A stretch of DNA of 64,000 nucleotides from Bacteroidales bacterium (GTDB lineage: Bacteria; Bacteroidota; Bacteroidia; Bacteroidales; Lentimicrobiaceae): contig JALHHH010000012.1 of assembly GCA_022837485.1 (NCBI GenBank), positions 1 to 64,000 of the forward strand, read 5' to 3'. The notes beneath the pieces are model-generated. The model was not told the DNA's origin and did no database searches. It saw nothing but the letters and a program-made list of their open reading frames with translations. Below are positions 1-10,541 of the stretch, one piece after another. Numbering within the stretch: position 1 is the stretch's first letter; each line of letters starts with the position of its first letter. Made by a program: the position numbers and the translations under genes.

Positions 1-1
1 C

Positions 2-2893
2 ATCAAAAAGTTCAGAACCGAGGAAGGTATTTACACCGGCGTTGTAACACTGGCAGGCATTGGTACCAACGTAAATGCTGCTATGCTTGAGACCTATGTA
101 AACAATGCATACAACACCTGGGACATTCCTCCCGCAGCCATATTGCTGCTTGGCGATTACGGTCAACCCACGGCCAATATAAACTCCATTACCTCTCCCA
201 TTTACGACAACTACTGCGTTTCCGACAATATTCTGGCCGACGTTTCAGGAAACCACATGCCCGACATTATTTTTGCCCGTATCACTGCCCAGAACGCAAC
301 ACAGCTGGAGTCGATGGTTGGAAGGTTCATGAAATACGAACGCACTCCTCCCACCAATCCATCCTTCTATGCCAGGCCGATTACTGCCCTTGGATGGCAG
401 ACCGAGCGCTGGTTCCAGATCTGTTCCGAAACAGTCGGCGGATTCTGGAGAAATGTACTGGGAAAAGATCCTGTACGTATCAACGAAATTTATTCGGGTA
501 CTCCCGGAAACTCATGGTCATCGGCTCAGAATACAGCTACCGTTGTTAACGTATTCGGCCCCAACGGACTTGGCTATATCCCTGCATCCCCGTCATCCAT
601 GGGCGGATGGAGTGGCGGAACCTCCACCATGGTTACCAACGCCATTAATGCGGGGTCATTCATGCTTATGCACCGCGACCATGGTATGGAAACCGGCTGG
701 GGAGAACCTTCGTACGTGAATGCAAATATCAACAGCTTAACCAACACCGACCTCACCTTTGTACTTTCCATTAACTGCCTCACGGGCAAGTACAACTGGA
801 GCGGCGAATGTTTTACCGAAAAATTCCACCGCCATACTTCCATGGGTCAGCCCGCTGGTGCACTTGGACTTACAGCGGCATCAGAAACCTCCTATTCGTT
901 TGTGAACGACACGTATGTATGGGGTATGATGGACAATATGTGGCCCAATTTTATGCCTCAGTACGGAACTACCCCCAATTCAAGGGGTGTGCTTCCCGCA
1001 TTTGGAAATGCTGCCGGAAAATACTTCCTCAGACAGTCGAGCTGGCCTTACAATACCAGCAACAAAGAAGTTACCTACCACCTTTTCCATCACCATGGCG
1101 ATGCGTTCCTCAGGGTTTGCACCGAGGTTCCCCAGATCATCAGCGCCACGTATGAGCCAACTATTTTTGAAAACGCAACCGATTTTACCATCACGGCATC
1201 TCCCAACTCTACCGTTTGCCTTACGGCTGACGGCGTAATACTGGGAACAGGCGTTACCGGATTTGTTACTACCATAAACATAACCATTCCTCCGCAGACG
1301 GAAGGAACCCGGATTAAAGTAACCATTACCCGCCCCAACTGCAACCGCTACGAGGGATGGGTTGATGTTGTGCCGGCCATAACATCCGCAATGGCCGGTG
1401 AAGATGCCCTCATCTGTCAGGGCAGCACCCATCAGCTCTCCGGATCTGCCATAAACTATACCTCGCTTCTCTGGGAAACCACAGGTACGGGCGAATTCAG
1501 CGATGCTACCATCCTTGACCCCATCTACACACCAAGCGAAGAGGACATTACCGCCGGTTCGGTTGTTCTGTCGCTCACCGCTTCAAACCCTGCAACCAAC
1601 GACTCAACCGACTTCGTAACCTTATCGTTCCAGCTTGCACCTGCAGTATTTGCAGGCAATTCGGCCGACATCTGCGAAGGCGACAACTATTCTGCTACTG
1701 AAGCAACTGCCGAAAACTATACAAGCCTGGAATGGAGTACTTCCGGTAACGGCAGCTTTAACGACGGCAGTGCCCTTAATCCGCGGTATACCCCCAGTAT
1801 TGAAGACTTTGGTGCAGGAAGTGTAACACTTACTCTTACTGCAGTGAACGACATTTGCGAGCCAGTGGTTTCTACCGTCGTTCTGACGTTCAGGCCGTTG
1901 CCTGAACCTGCAGTCTCCGGTGCTGCGGAAGCCTGTCAGATGACTGAAGTTCAGTATATGGCCGGCGGAAGTGGCAACACATATCAATGGCAGGCCTTTG
2001 GCGGCACTATCGTAGAAGGGGATGATGCGGAAGTAGTTACCATCAGATGGGACGAAGCCGGAGAAGGATTTGTTCAGCTAACCGAAACAACAGCTTACGG
2101 CTGTTCCGAATCGCTTGACTATGCAGTAGTTGTAAATGCACAGCCCACGCCTGCCATCGACGGCAATGCGCTGGTATGTGCCAATTCCACCGAGCTTGCA
2201 TATAACACTGCACTGGTTGAGGGCAACACATACAACTGGATTATCGAAGGCGGTGAAATCGTGTCGGGAGCAAACAGCAACGAACTGGTAGTAAACTGGT
2301 TCGGCAACGGCCAGGGAACTATTACACTTGTGGAGACCAGTTCGGCCAACGGCTGCGAGGCAACAGCTACCTACGATGTACTTATAAATTCACCGGAGCC
2401 GGTTCTTCCGGCCGACACCACCATTTGCACCACGCATCAGCTAACCCTCAGCGGTGAAGCCGGTTATGCAACGTATGCATGGTCAAACGGTGAAAACACC
2501 AGTGAAATACTGATTACCGGTGCTGCACAGGGATTGAATACCACCACTTACACCCTTACGGTAACCGATGCCAACAACTGTACCGGAGAAGCTTCAATCA
2601 ACGTAACTGTTGATGCTTGTGCCGGAATCGTTGAAACCAACTCCTCTGCCCGCATCCGCATATTCCCCAACCCCAACAACGGCGAATTTACCCTTGAAAT
2701 CGGAAATGCATCGCAGGGCAGGGCACGGATCAGCATCGTGAATGCAACCGGAGAAACCCTTTACACAAGCAGTATTTACATCAGCCAGTCCGATTACCGT
2801 CAGCAGCTCAATCTGAATGCCGGCAGCGGAGTGTATTTCCTTAAGGTTGAAACCCTTGACGGAACTACAATGCAAAAGCTGGTCATCAAATAA
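2..2893 (+). CDS. Gingipain-like C25 cysteine peptidase with PKD-like repeats and T9SS sorting domain (5' end outside window)
   Basis: The reading frame is open from base 2, so the start and any signal peptide lie upstream; the first ATG at 83 is internal. The visible N-terminal part (LLLGDYG, then DIIFARI) has the Rossmann-like repeats of peptidase family C25. Counting from base 2, a His in MHRDHGMETGW (about residue 227) and a Cys in SINCLTG (about 259) match the catalytic His-Cys pair of gingipains, about 32 residues apart as in RgpB. An Ig-like segment follows (about 370-460), then several PKD/Ig-like repeats with recurring WSTSGNGSF and YTPS patterns. The last 80 residues start with IRIFPNPNNGEFTLEI and end in KLVIK, a type A T9SS sorting domain. 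It is therefore inferred to be an exported, surface-attached or released endopeptidase. Cleavage specificity cannot be read from the sequence. A terminator follows directly. Confidence 0.9.
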   Translation: MKKFRTEEGIYTGVVTLAGIGTNVNAAMLETYVNNAYNTWDIPPAAILLLGDYGQPTANINSITSPIYDNYCVSDNILADVSGNHMPDIIFARITAQNATQLESMVGRFMKYERTPPTNPSFYARPITALGWQTERWFQICSETVGGFWRNVLGKDPVRINEIYSGTPGNSWSSAQNTATVVNVFGPNGLGYIPASPSSMGGWSGGTSTMVTNAINAGSFMLMHRDHGMETGWGEPSYVNANINSLTNTDLTFVLSINCLTGKYNWSGECFTEKFHRHTSMGQPAGALGLTAASETSYSFVNDTYVWGMMDNMWPNFMPQYGTTPNSRGVLPAFGNAAGKYFLRQSSWPYNTSNKEVTYHLFHHHGDAFLRVCTEVPQIISATYEPTIFENATDFTITASPNSTVCLTADGVILGTGVTGFVTTINITIPPQTEGTRIKVTITRPNCNRYEGWVDVVPAITSAMAGEDALICQGSTHQLSGSAINYTSLLWETTGTGEFSDATILDPIYTPSEEDITAGSVVLSLTASNPATNDSTDFVTLSFQLAPAVFAGNSADICEGDNYSATEATAENYTSLEWSTSGNGSFNDGSALNPRYTPSIEDFGAGSVTLTLTAVNDICEPVVSTVVLTFRPLPEPAVSGAAEACQMTEVQYMAGGSGNTYQWQAFGGTIVEGDDAEVVTIRWDEAGEGFVQLTETTAYGCSESLDYAVVVNAQPTPAIDGNALVCANSTELAYNTALVEGNTYNWIIEGGEIVSGANSNELVVNWFGNGQGTITLVETSSANGCEATATYDVLINSPEPVLPADTTICTTHQLTLSGEAGYATYAWSNGENTSEILITGAAQGLNTTTYTLTVTDANNCTGEASINVTVDACAGIVETNSSARIRIFPNPNNGEFTLEIGNASQGRARISIVNATGETLYTSSIYISQSDYRQQLNLNAGSGVYFLKVETLDGTTMQKLVIK

Positions 2894-2915
2894 TACGCTC
2901 TGGAATACGAAAATG

Positions 2916-2944
2916 AAAGCCCGCCTTCAAAAGCGGGCTTTTTT
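2916..2944 (+). terminator. Rho-independent terminator after the first C25 peptidase
   Basis: A perfect 9-bp stem (AAAGCCCGC / GCGGGCTTT) with an 8-nt loop runs into a T tract, 22 bases past the stop codon. Confidence 0.9.
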
Positions 2945-3147
2945 ATTGCCCTTTTCGGGATTACATTTTCTGAAAATCCCGATTAACCACCGGTGGCAAT
3001 TGCACTCCTGACTATGGAAGCAGGCATTTTTAAAAAAGGGAGTGAACAAAAACTGCGCAACAACCGGATAAGGAAAAATGCGGAAAATGGTCCGTCTTAT
3101 TCCGATAAACCTTAATTTTATCCGGGAAACCGAATACAGGTTAAACT

Positions 3148-5238
3148 ATGGCAACACTGGAAAAGCCCAAAATACTCATTGTTGACGACCTTGAAGTAAA
3201 TCTGATCCTGCTGGAAACCGTCCTTCGCAAGGAACCGACAGAGATCTTCAAAGCCACATCCGGTGAAATGGCGCTGGGAATTGCAAAGATGCACGACTTT
3301 GCACTGTTTATTCTGGATGTATCCATGCCCGGGATGAATGGTTTTGAGCTGGCCGAAAAGCTGCGTAACCTTGATAACAACCGGCTTACACCTATAATAT
3401 TTATCACTGCAATACTCTACGACCAGCAGAGCGTATCCCGCGGATATCAGGCCGGAGCTGTGGATTATCTCACGAAACCGTATCAGAACGATATCCTGAT
3501 CAGTAAGGTACGTATATTTCTGAGGATTCACCAGCAAAACAGGGAATTGCAGACTCAAAGCAAGGCATTGAACGAAAGCCTTGCACGTTACCGGAAGGCC
3601 GAACAAACCATCCTTTTCAAATACCAGGTTGAGCGGGCTACTGCTCTCGCATCGGCCAGGTTTTCAGGCAACTTCGACGCATCCAGCTCCATAGAATTTA
3701 TGCTGAGAGATCTGATCAGGCTCTGCAATGCAAGGTCAGCAGGTTTTGTAATGTTTGACGACAAAAAACAAACGCTGGCGCTTGACAACGGAGAAGGATC
3801 CGGAAAGCTGCAGGTTCCGGACGATGCTCAGATCAGCCGTATGCATGAAGCATTTCTTCAGTACAGCGAAGGCTGCAGAATACTGTTTAATACCAGTGGA
3901 TTTGATGGCTTCTGGTTTGAGCCGGGATCGGCACAGGAGCTTGCATCCGACACAGAGCCCTGTGCAGCCATTGTTGTAAACACCGGTGAAAAACCTGCAG
4001 GAGCCCTTCTGCTTGAGGGGTGCAGAGAGTTGATGGGCTGGGAAAAGCCCGATATCTGCGCTTTGGGCGTTTTTGGAACCATAACAGGTAATGCAATCGA
4101 ACGGTCTATGACCCGTGCTGCCCTGCAAGCCAGTGAAGCAAAATACCGCAGCTATCTGGAAAATGCACCGGTAGGCATTCTGGTAGTGCATTCATCGGGA
4201 GTGATAGATGAAGTAAACCCTGCAGCACTCCGAATTTTCACTGCCGGTGAAGGATCCATTCACGGGATGCCACTCGAACAGCTATTCAGCCACGATAACC
4301 TGGCAGGAAATTTTCCAGAATATAACGGCATGCTTGCAAGCGGCGGAGCATATGCCGAGTTCTTCACAGGCACGGGAAAAGCCATCCGTATTGTGCGTGC
4401 CGAAAGCAGCCGGCTGCCCGATGGACGATTCCTGATATTCTGTACCGACATCACTACAGCCCGGGAAATGGAAAAACATCTCATCCATACCGAGCGTATG
4501 GTTGGAATAGGCGAAATGGCAACCGGAATCGCACACGAAATAAATCAGCCGCTGAATACCATATCCTTTGGCATCGACAACCTGATGCATGCCCTCGAAA
4601 ATGGAAAAGCGGACGGCGAATACATCCGGGAAAAATCAAGGAAAATCTTCGAAGGCATACACCGGATGCGTACCATCATCGATCATGTAAGAACATTCTC
4701 GAGGGCAAACGACGATTACATCCATGCCAGGTTCAGCGTGAATGAATCAATTATCAACGCACTCTCCCTGGTAAGCGAGCAGTTCAGCAACCACGGAATC
4801 ACCATTAAGACCGTTCTCGCTCCCGATCCGGATGTCAGCGCCTTTGGAAATACCTACAAAATTGAACAGGTGATCCTCAACCTTCTCTCCAATGCTAAAG
4901 ATGCAACCGGAGAAAAAAAGCAGTCGGTAAAAGGCGATTACATTCCGCAGATCGAGATATCTTCAGAAGTTAGGGATTCACTGGCCAGAGTTCATGTAAA
5001 AGACAATGGAAGCGGGATAGGACCTGAACACCTGGAGCATATAACGGCACCCTTCTATACGACCAAGGAACCCGGGAAAGGAACGGGACTCGGACTTGCC
5101 ATATCGTATGGCATCATGAAAGAGCATAATGGTAATATTACATTCAGCAGTGAGCCGGGACAATGGACCTGTGTTACGCTGGAGCTTCCGCTGGCCGGGA
5201 ACCGTCAGACCGGGAAAAATGAAAAACACAAAAAATAA
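3148..5238 (+). CDS. REC-PAS sensor histidine kinase without membrane segments
   Basis: A 696-residue cytoplasmic kinase. It begins with a receiver domain (1-125) carrying the acidic pair DD at 13-14, phospho-acceptor Asp57 in LILDVSMPG and Lys110 in LTKP. A GAF-like region (about 160-320) follows, then a PAS domain (about 330-440, YLENAPVGILVV). The kinase core has His463 in GIAHEINQPLN, an N-box NLLSNAKDATG, a G1 box DNGSGIG and a G2 box GKGTGLGLAIS. The HEINQPL H-box belongs to the NtrB/DctB-like group that usually partners NtrC-type regulators, and exactly such a regulator starts 6 bases downstream. The N-terminal receiver suggests it takes phosphate from another kinase or is autoregulated. 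The signal is unknown. The start at 3148 places the receiver at the usual distance from the N-terminus. Confidence 0.92.
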   Translation: MATLEKPKILIVDDLEVNLILLETVLRKEPTEIFKATSGEMALGIAKMHDFALFILDVSMPGMNGFELAEKLRNLDNNRLTPIIFITAILYDQQSVSRGYQAGAVDYLTKPYQNDILISKVRIFLRIHQQNRELQTQSKALNESLARYRKAEQTILFKYQVERATALASARFSGNFDASSSIEFMLRDLIRLCNARSAGFVMFDDKKQTLALDNGEGSGKLQVPDDAQISRMHEAFLQYSEGCRILFNTSGFDGFWFEPGSAQELASDTEPCAAIVVNTGEKPAGALLLEGCRELMGWEKPDICALGVFGTITGNAIERSMTRAALQASEAKYRSYLENAPVGILVVHSSGVIDEVNPAALRIFTAGEGSIHGMPLEQLFSHDNLAGNFPEYNGMLASGGAYAEFFTGTGKAIRIVRAESSRLPDGRFLIFCTDITTAREMEKHLIHTERMVGIGEMATGIAHEINQPLNTISFGIDNLMHALENGKADGEYIREKSRKIFEGIHRMRTIIDHVRTFSRANDDYIHARFSVNESIINALSLVSEQFSNHGITIKTVLAPDPDVSAFGNTYKIEQVILNLLSNAKDATGEKKQSVKGDYIPQIEISSEVRDSLARVHVKDNGSGIGPEHLEHITAPFYTTKEPGKGTGLGLAISYGIMKEHNGNITFSSEPGQWTCVTLELPLAGNRQTGKNEKHKK

Positions 5239-5244
5239 TCCGCT

Positions 5245-6630
5245 ATGGGAAAAATGAAACTCAGGGTACTCATTCTTGACGATGAAGCGGACTTTGCCGG
5301 TGAGTTAAAGGAATTCCTGCAGTTACGTGATTTTGAAGTATATACTGCCAATACACCCGGAGAGGGTTTTGAAAGCCTGAGACGCCGCCCATACGACCTG
5401 ATGATTCTGGATGTCAGGCTCCCGGGCATGAGCGGACTGGATATTCTGCAACAGGTGCGCAAGCTTTATCCTTCAATGGAAGTGATTATGATTTCGGGGC
5501 ATGGCGACATGGATACGGTTATACAAGCCATGCGCGACGGTGCGATCGACTATCTGCGGAAACCGTTCCGGCACATCGATATACAACTGGCAATAGAACG
5601 CACCGAGAAATACCTTCAGCTTTACCGGCAATACCGGGAAATGCAGGATCAGCATTCGCTGATTTCGTCGGAACTTGAGCGAATGATTGACCGCACGTTT
5701 ATCGGCGAAAGCCGGGCCATACGTCAGGTACTCGAACTGGCAAGCACGGCATCGAAATATCCGAATACCAATGTGCTGATAACCGGAGAAAGCGGCACCG
5801 GAAAGGAGATTATTGCCCGGGTGATACATTATGCAAGTGCACAACACAAGCAGGCATTTGTCGCTGTCAACAGCAGTGCGGTGACCGACTCCCTGCTCGA
5901 AAGCGAGTTCTTCGGGCATGTCAAGGGGTCGTTTACCGGAGCAATAAACGATAAAAAAGGGTATTTTGAAATGGCAAACGGGGGAACGCTCTTTCTGGAT
6001 GAGATCGCCGACATGCCGTTTGTCCTGCAGGCCAAAATTTTACGCGCCATTGAAGAGAAAAAAATAAAACGCGTAGGCGGCAGTGAAGAAATTCAGGTTG
6101 ATTTCCGAATTATTGCAGCCACCAACCACAACGTTGAAAACCTTATAGAATCCAGGCAGTTCAGGCTCGACCTGTTTCACCGCCTGAATACCCTTACCAT
6201 ACATATACCTCCTCTGCGCGAACGACCCGAAGATATAGAACCCCTGTTGCGGTATTTTGTGAATAATTTTGCCGTTAAACTCAACAAGCCAATCCCCCGA
6301 ATCAATGCACAGCTGACGGAAACCCTTAAAGAATACAGCTTTCCGGGAAATGTAAGGGAACTTCGCAATATGGTGGAACGCGCCATGATTTTTTGCAACA
6401 CCCAGACCTTAAGTCCGGTAGACTTTAAGCTGACAGGCTCGGGTCAGGTTCCGGGACAGAAAAACGTGGTACTGAATCTGGATGAGCAGGAACAGAATCT
6501 TATATTACTGGCTTTGAATGAAACCGGATACAATCAGGTTATGGCAGCGCGTATGCTTGGAATATCCAGAGATTCGCTGATACGACGGATGAAGAAATTC
6601 AACATCCGCATCATGAAGGAACAAACCTGA
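5245..6630 (+). CDS. NtrC-family sigma-54-dependent response regulator
   Basis: A 461-residue regulator with the three standard domains: receiver (1-125, DDE at 12-14, Asp56, Lys106), AAA+ sigma-54 activation domain (about 150-380) and Fis-type helix-turn-helix at the C-terminus (ALNETGYNQVMAARMLGISR). The Walker A motif is GESGTGKE (181-188) and Walker B is GGTLFLDEI (246-254). The sigma-54 contact loop reads GSFTGA (228-233) in place of the commoner GAFTGA, keeping the Thr needed for sigma-54 contact. It lies 6 bases after the kinase gene, so the two form an operon and presumably one phosphorelay. Direct targets are unknown; no convincing -24/-12 sigma-54 promoter was seen by eye beside neighbouring genes. 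Confidence 0.95.
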   Translation: MGKMKLRVLILDDEADFAGELKEFLQLRDFEVYTANTPGEGFESLRRRPYDLMILDVRLPGMSGLDILQQVRKLYPSMEVIMISGHGDMDTVIQAMRDGAIDYLRKPFRHIDIQLAIERTEKYLQLYRQYREMQDQHSLISSELERMIDRTFIGESRAIRQVLELASTASKYPNTNVLITGESGTGKEIIARVIHYASAQHKQAFVAVNSSAVTDSLLESEFFGHVKGSFTGAINDKKGYFEMANGGTLFLDEIADMPFVLQAKILRAIEEKKIKRVGGSEEIQVDFRIIAATNHNVENLIESRQFRLDLFHRLNTLTIHIPPLRERPEDIEPLLRYFVNNFAVKLNKPIPRINAQLTETLKEYSFPGNVRELRNMVERAMIFCNTQTLSPVDFKLTGSGQVPGQKNVVLNLDEQEQNLILLALNETGYNQVMAARMLGISRDSLIRRMKKFNIRIMKEQT

Positions 6631-7015
6631 TTGCAACTTTCTGTACCCCTGCATTATACTAAAAACAAATCCCACCTCCGCTTCCTGTAAGGAAACGGAT
6701 TATACTGCATAGAATCCTGCCGACTCTGAAACTGCATCCCGCAGTCACCGATCAATAGAATCAGCTCCTAAAACCGAAAAAAAGCGCACAATTGTGCGCT
6801 TTTATGTGTGTTTTAAGGAGGTTGTTTTTCACATCCGTTTAAATTTCACTTTTAATTATTACACTTACTTGAATTATATTCGATGTTATTGCCTATTTTT
6901 CATTTATTTATGTATTTTAAAATTTATTCTGTTTACACTATCAAAAACAATTTGAAATACCGGAACAGCCATTGCCTATGGGGTGGGCAATCACAGCCCA
7001 AAACCAATGGCCGCT
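6631..7015 (+). other. Intergenic region: terminator, then AT-rich leader of the second C25 gene
   Basis: 385 bases without a convincing gene. The first half ends in a strong palindromic hairpin (6780-6803). The second half (about 6820-6960) is very AT-rich and should contain the promoter of the downstream protease gene, but no clear TAnnTTTG element was found. Confidence 0.6.
6780..6803 (+). terminator. Palindromic terminator after the two-component operon
   Basis: A perfect palindrome of 24 bases (arms AAAAGCGCAC / GTGCGCTTTT around AATT) gives a 10-bp stem with A and T runs on either side. It could act in both directions, although only the plus strand has a gene ending here. Confidence 0.8.
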
Positions 7016-10000
7016 ATGAAAAGAGCCTTTCTCTTTCTGAATATAATTCTTCTTCAATTTACAATACGTGTAACCGCCCAGGAATGGATTGCAATGGAAT
7101 CAGGCATTCCGGCCACGGCTCGTACGGAGGTAACTGGTGCACCGCAGGGTGTTACAGAAGTCCGGGTTAATCTTGGGGGATTCTTCCGGCAGGGCATTCT
7201 TACGGATGAGGGATTTTCGGGCCATCTTCTTCTACCGGAAGGAGTTAAAGAAATGGAAGCCGGCAAGCCTTCGCTTCAACATCTTACAGTCAGTCTTCAG
7301 ATCCCCGGAACAGGCAATCCGGTAATTACACTAACGGCCGGCGAATACACCGATTACGAAAATTACATCGTAGTGCCTGCCTCCGGCGATCCGGGAGAAA
7401 CGCACCGCCGCCGCCTGACGCGGAATGTACGAAAAGCCATTTACAGTAATGATGAATTTTATCCGGGCGCACTGGCTTCCGCCGGAACACCTTATATTGT
7501 AACAGGAATACGCGGACTTGCCGTACAGATATATCCCCTGCAGTACAACCCGGTAACCCGTACTCTTAGGGTGTATCATTCCATTGTACTTACTGTTTCC
7601 ACAACGGAAGAAAAAGGGATTAATGAAATTACCGGACAACAGCCCGGTTCACAGCAGGGAAGCGGAATAAGCGCACTGCTGTCATCGCATTTCCTCAATT
7701 ACAGCAACAACAGCCGCTATACTCCCGTTGATGAGGGCGGCGGGATGCTTATAATCAGTCCTCCTGCATTTTTTGAAACGCTGCGTCCATTTACGGATTG
7801 GAAGGCACAAACCGGAATACGCTGTACGGTAGCCGATGCAACAATGTTTCGCACAGCTGAGGAACTAAAAAACTACGTCGCAGAATTTTACAATAACAAC
7901 AACCTTACCTATCTGCTGCTGGCCGGTGATGCAGACTTTATTCCGGCTATGCAGGCAGAGAAGGGGGCCAGCGACAACATGTATGCGTACCTCGATGGCG
8001 ACGATCATTATCCGGAAATCCTTGTCGGACGTTTCCCTGCCGAAACGGAAACACAGCTGAAAATTATGATTGAACGCAGCATTGCGTACGAGATGAAGGG
8101 GCAGGGAGCTGAATCCTATAGTCGTTTTCTGGGCATTGCAAGCGAGCAGGGACCGGGCGACGACGGAGAGTACGATTATCAGCATGTGCGCAATATCGGA
8201 TCGTTGCTGACAGCAAACGGGTATTCTGCATTTACCGAGCTGTACGATGGCAGCCAGGGTCAGTCCGACGCTCCCGGCAATCCGGTTCCGGGTGATGTTA
8301 CGGCAGCAGTAGCATCCGGTGCAGGTACAATCATGTACATAGGGCACGGATCTTCTTCGCGTTTTACAACGAGCGGTTTTGCCGTGCAGCATGCTAAAAC
8401 TCTTTCAAATACCGTTACACATCCTGTAATCTGGTCTGCCGGATGCAGTACGGGCGATTTTGTTACCACCACCAGTCTGGCCGAGGCATGGCTGAGAGCC
8501 GAAAGCAACGGAAAGCCCAGCGGAGCCGTAGCAGCAATGATGTCGACCAGTACTCAAAGCTGGTATCCTCCCATGGAGGCACAGGACGAAATAGGATATA
8601 TTCTTGCAGGCCGCAGGGGACAGGTTACCACCCGCACATTCGGCGGAGTATCCATGAGCGGATGCATGAAAATGAACGATAAATATGGCCCGGGGGGCTA
8701 TCGTGTTACCGATACCTGGGCAATTTTTGGTGATCCCTCCCTGCTGATCCGTACGGCAGCACCGGAGGACATTCGCGCTCATCATCAACCGGTTATCGGT
8801 CGTGATGCGCGGGAGTTTGTGGTAAAATTGCCTGCTAATTCTGACGCTCTGGCCTGCATCACGCATTCGGGAAGTCTGCTTGGTGCAGCCAGAGCCGAAG
8901 AAGGACTGGCAGTTATCACTCTGTCCGATCTTCCAACGGCAGAATCACTAACACTTACCATTACTTCCTTCAACCATAAAGCTTACGTTGCCGAAATCAT
9001 ACTTACACCGCTGCCAGCTACTGCTGTAAACCCCTTTCCCCTGAACCACTCAGGAAAAGTTGAACCCGGTACTGCACTTCAGTGGGAGACTACAGGAGGC
9101 ACTACTCCTGAATTCTTCGAAGTACTGATTGAAGAAGGCCCGGTTACGGAATGGAAATCGTCGGGTCTGATAAGCTTCAGCTCATGCCTGACCCTCTCAG
9201 CTCCATTGGAATACAATAAAACCTATTCATGGAAGGTACGCTCCTATAATCAATCGGGAATGGCTGAAAGCGAAACCTTTACATTTACAACCAAAACTCC
9301 GCCGGACGAAGACTTCGAAAGCCAGGGATTCCCCAGGAGAAACTGGGACAATACGAGCAACAGCGCCTGGTTTATCGACGGAAATAACGCTTTTGAAGGA
9401 CAATACTCCCTGCGGTCGGGACAAATCCGCGACGGGGAGCAGAGCCGCCTGGCTTATTCCTGTAAAACCACCACCTGCGATATGCTCGGATTCTCCTTTA
9501 GGATATCATCCGAGCAATCGGCCGACAGGCTGAAACTGTATATTGACGGTATACTGACCGGCGAATGGAGCGGAAATGCAGGCTGGACCAGTGTTACTTT
9601 CCCCATTGAGGCCGGAGATCATACAATTGAATGGATTTACGAAAAAAACGACAGCCTCTCGCTTGGCGAAGATGCTGCATGGATCGACAATATTTACCTT
9701 CCTGAAAACAGTGAGCCTGTTGTTACGGTTTCCGACATTACGGCATGCCCGGAAAGCAGCATCAATCTCAGCGCGTTTATCCGTAACCACCGCCGTATTG
9801 AGTGGAGCAGCAACGGTACGGGAGATTTCCTCGACAGCAGTGCCCCGGCAACCGTATATTTTCCCTCAGCCGATGAGCTGGCTGCCGGCAGTGCATCCCT
9901 GATTCTGAAGGTATACAGTAACGACTTCTGCAATCCGGTGATACGGGATGTCACCATCCATTTCGATGCACTTCAGGAAATCCCGGCAGTCAGAGATACC

Positions 10001-10468
10001 ATTTTGTATCACGGAGAGCAGCTGGTGATCGAACTTCCCGGCAACGGAACAGAACAATATTCGCTTTCCCCTTCCAATCAGATGGGAACAACGTTTGTTA
10101 TTAAGGCCGCTGACCTGAATCCTGGAGAGAATCTCTTTACGCTGAGTGCCGAAAACGAGAGCGGCTGCAGCAGTGCCGTTTCTTTCAGGGTTATGCTGGC
10201 TTCCGGAGAACGCAGTGAAAATCCGAAGCAGCTTCAGGTATATCCTAATCCTGCAGTGGATATGATATCCTTCAATCTCGATCAGAACATCGGATCACGC
10301 TTAAAAATACAGATTTATAATGTATCGGGTCAGCTCATGATGGAGAGCGAAACCACGGCCTCGTTCAAAAATGAGATTCCCGTTGGAGGCCTGATGAGCG
10401 GAGTTTACCTTATAAGGGTAGAGGACGGCCGGGGAATAACCAACGGCAAATTTATAAAGACTATTTAG
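7016..10468 (+). CDS. Gingipain-like C25 cysteine peptidase with T9SS sorting domain
   Basis: The start at 7016 is chosen because it gives a clean signal peptide (MKRAFLFLNIILLQFTIRVTAQ, shown here only for its charged n-region and hydrophobic core); the frame is open further upstream to a GTG/ATG at 6983. A propeptide region (about 20-230) of the C25 type is followed by the catalytic domain with LLLAGDADFIP, catalytic His444 in MYIGHGSSSRF and Cys477 in WSAGCSTGDF, 33 residues apart as in gingipain R. Then come a fibronectin/Ig-like stretch, a DFES-type beta-sandwich domain (about 765-895) that recurs in the next protease gene, and an Ig-like repeat. A type A sorting domain (LQVYPNPAVDMISFNL to the end) closes the protein. 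It is inferred to be a surface or secreted endopeptidase. It is a divergent paralogue of the first gene in the window. Confidence 0.93.
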   Translation: MKRAFLFLNIILLQFTIRVTAQEWIAMESGIPATARTEVTGAPQGVTEVRVNLGGFFRQGILTDEGFSGHLLLPEGVKEMEAGKPSLQHLTVSLQIPGTGNPVITLTAGEYTDYENYIVVPASGDPGETHRRRLTRNVRKAIYSNDEFYPGALASAGTPYIVTGIRGLAVQIYPLQYNPVTRTLRVYHSIVLTVSTTEEKGINEITGQQPGSQQGSGISALLSSHFLNYSNNSRYTPVDEGGGMLIISPPAFFETLRPFTDWKAQTGIRCTVADATMFRTAEELKNYVAEFYNNNNLTYLLLAGDADFIPAMQAEKGASDNMYAYLDGDDHYPEILVGRFPAETETQLKIMIERSIAYEMKGQGAESYSRFLGIASEQGPGDDGEYDYQHVRNIGSLLTANGYSAFTELYDGSQGQSDAPGNPVPGDVTAAVASGAGTIMYIGHGSSSRFTTSGFAVQHAKTLSNTVTHPVIWSAGCSTGDFVTTTSLAEAWLRAESNGKPSGAVAAMMSTSTQSWYPPMEAQDEIGYILAGRRGQVTTRTFGGVSMSGCMKMNDKYGPGGYRVTDTWAIFGDPSLLIRTAAPEDIRAHHQPVIGRDAREFVVKLPANSDALACITHSGSLLGAARAEEGLAVITLSDLPTAESLTLTITSFNHKAYVAEIILTPLPATAVNPFPLNHSGKVEPGTALQWETTGGTTPEFFEVLIEEGPVTEWKSSGLISFSSCLTLSAPLEYNKTYSWKVRSYNQSGMAESETFTFTTKTPPDEDFESQGFPRRNWDNTSNSAWFIDGNNAFEGQYSLRSGQIRDGEQSRLAYSCKTTTCDMLGFSFRISSEQSADRLKLYIDGILTGEWSGNAGWTSVTFPIEAGDHTIEWIYEKNDSLSLGEDAAWIDNIYLPENSEPVVTVSDITACPESSINLSAFIRNHRRIEWSSNGTGDFLDSSAPATVYFPSADELAAGSASLILKVYSNDFCNPVIRDVTIHFDALQEIPAVRDTILYHGEQLVIELPGNGTEQYSLSPSNQMGTTFVIKAADLNPGENLFTLSAENESGCSSAVSFRVMLASGERSENPKQLQVYPNPAVDMISFNLDQNIGSRLKIQIYNVSGQLMMESETTASFKNEIPVGGLMSGVYLIRVEDGRGITNGKFIKTI

Positions 10469-10513
10469 TTTGGGTTCAGCACACCAATCTGCCGGATTCT
10501 TAGGGGTAATGCC

Positions 10514-10541
10514 TGGCCCGCTGTAATGGCGGGCCATTTTT
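10514..10541 (+). terminator. Rho-independent terminator after the second C25 peptidase
   Basis: An 8-bp GC-rich stem (TGGCCCGC / GCGGGCCA) with a 7-nt loop is followed by TTTTT. Confidence 0.88.

Noticed and set aside
6820..7015. Sigma-54 (-24/-12) promoter upstream of the second C25 gene as target of the adjacent NtrC-type regulator
   Set aside because: No GG-N10-GC pair with the surrounding TGGCAC / TTGC context was found by eye.
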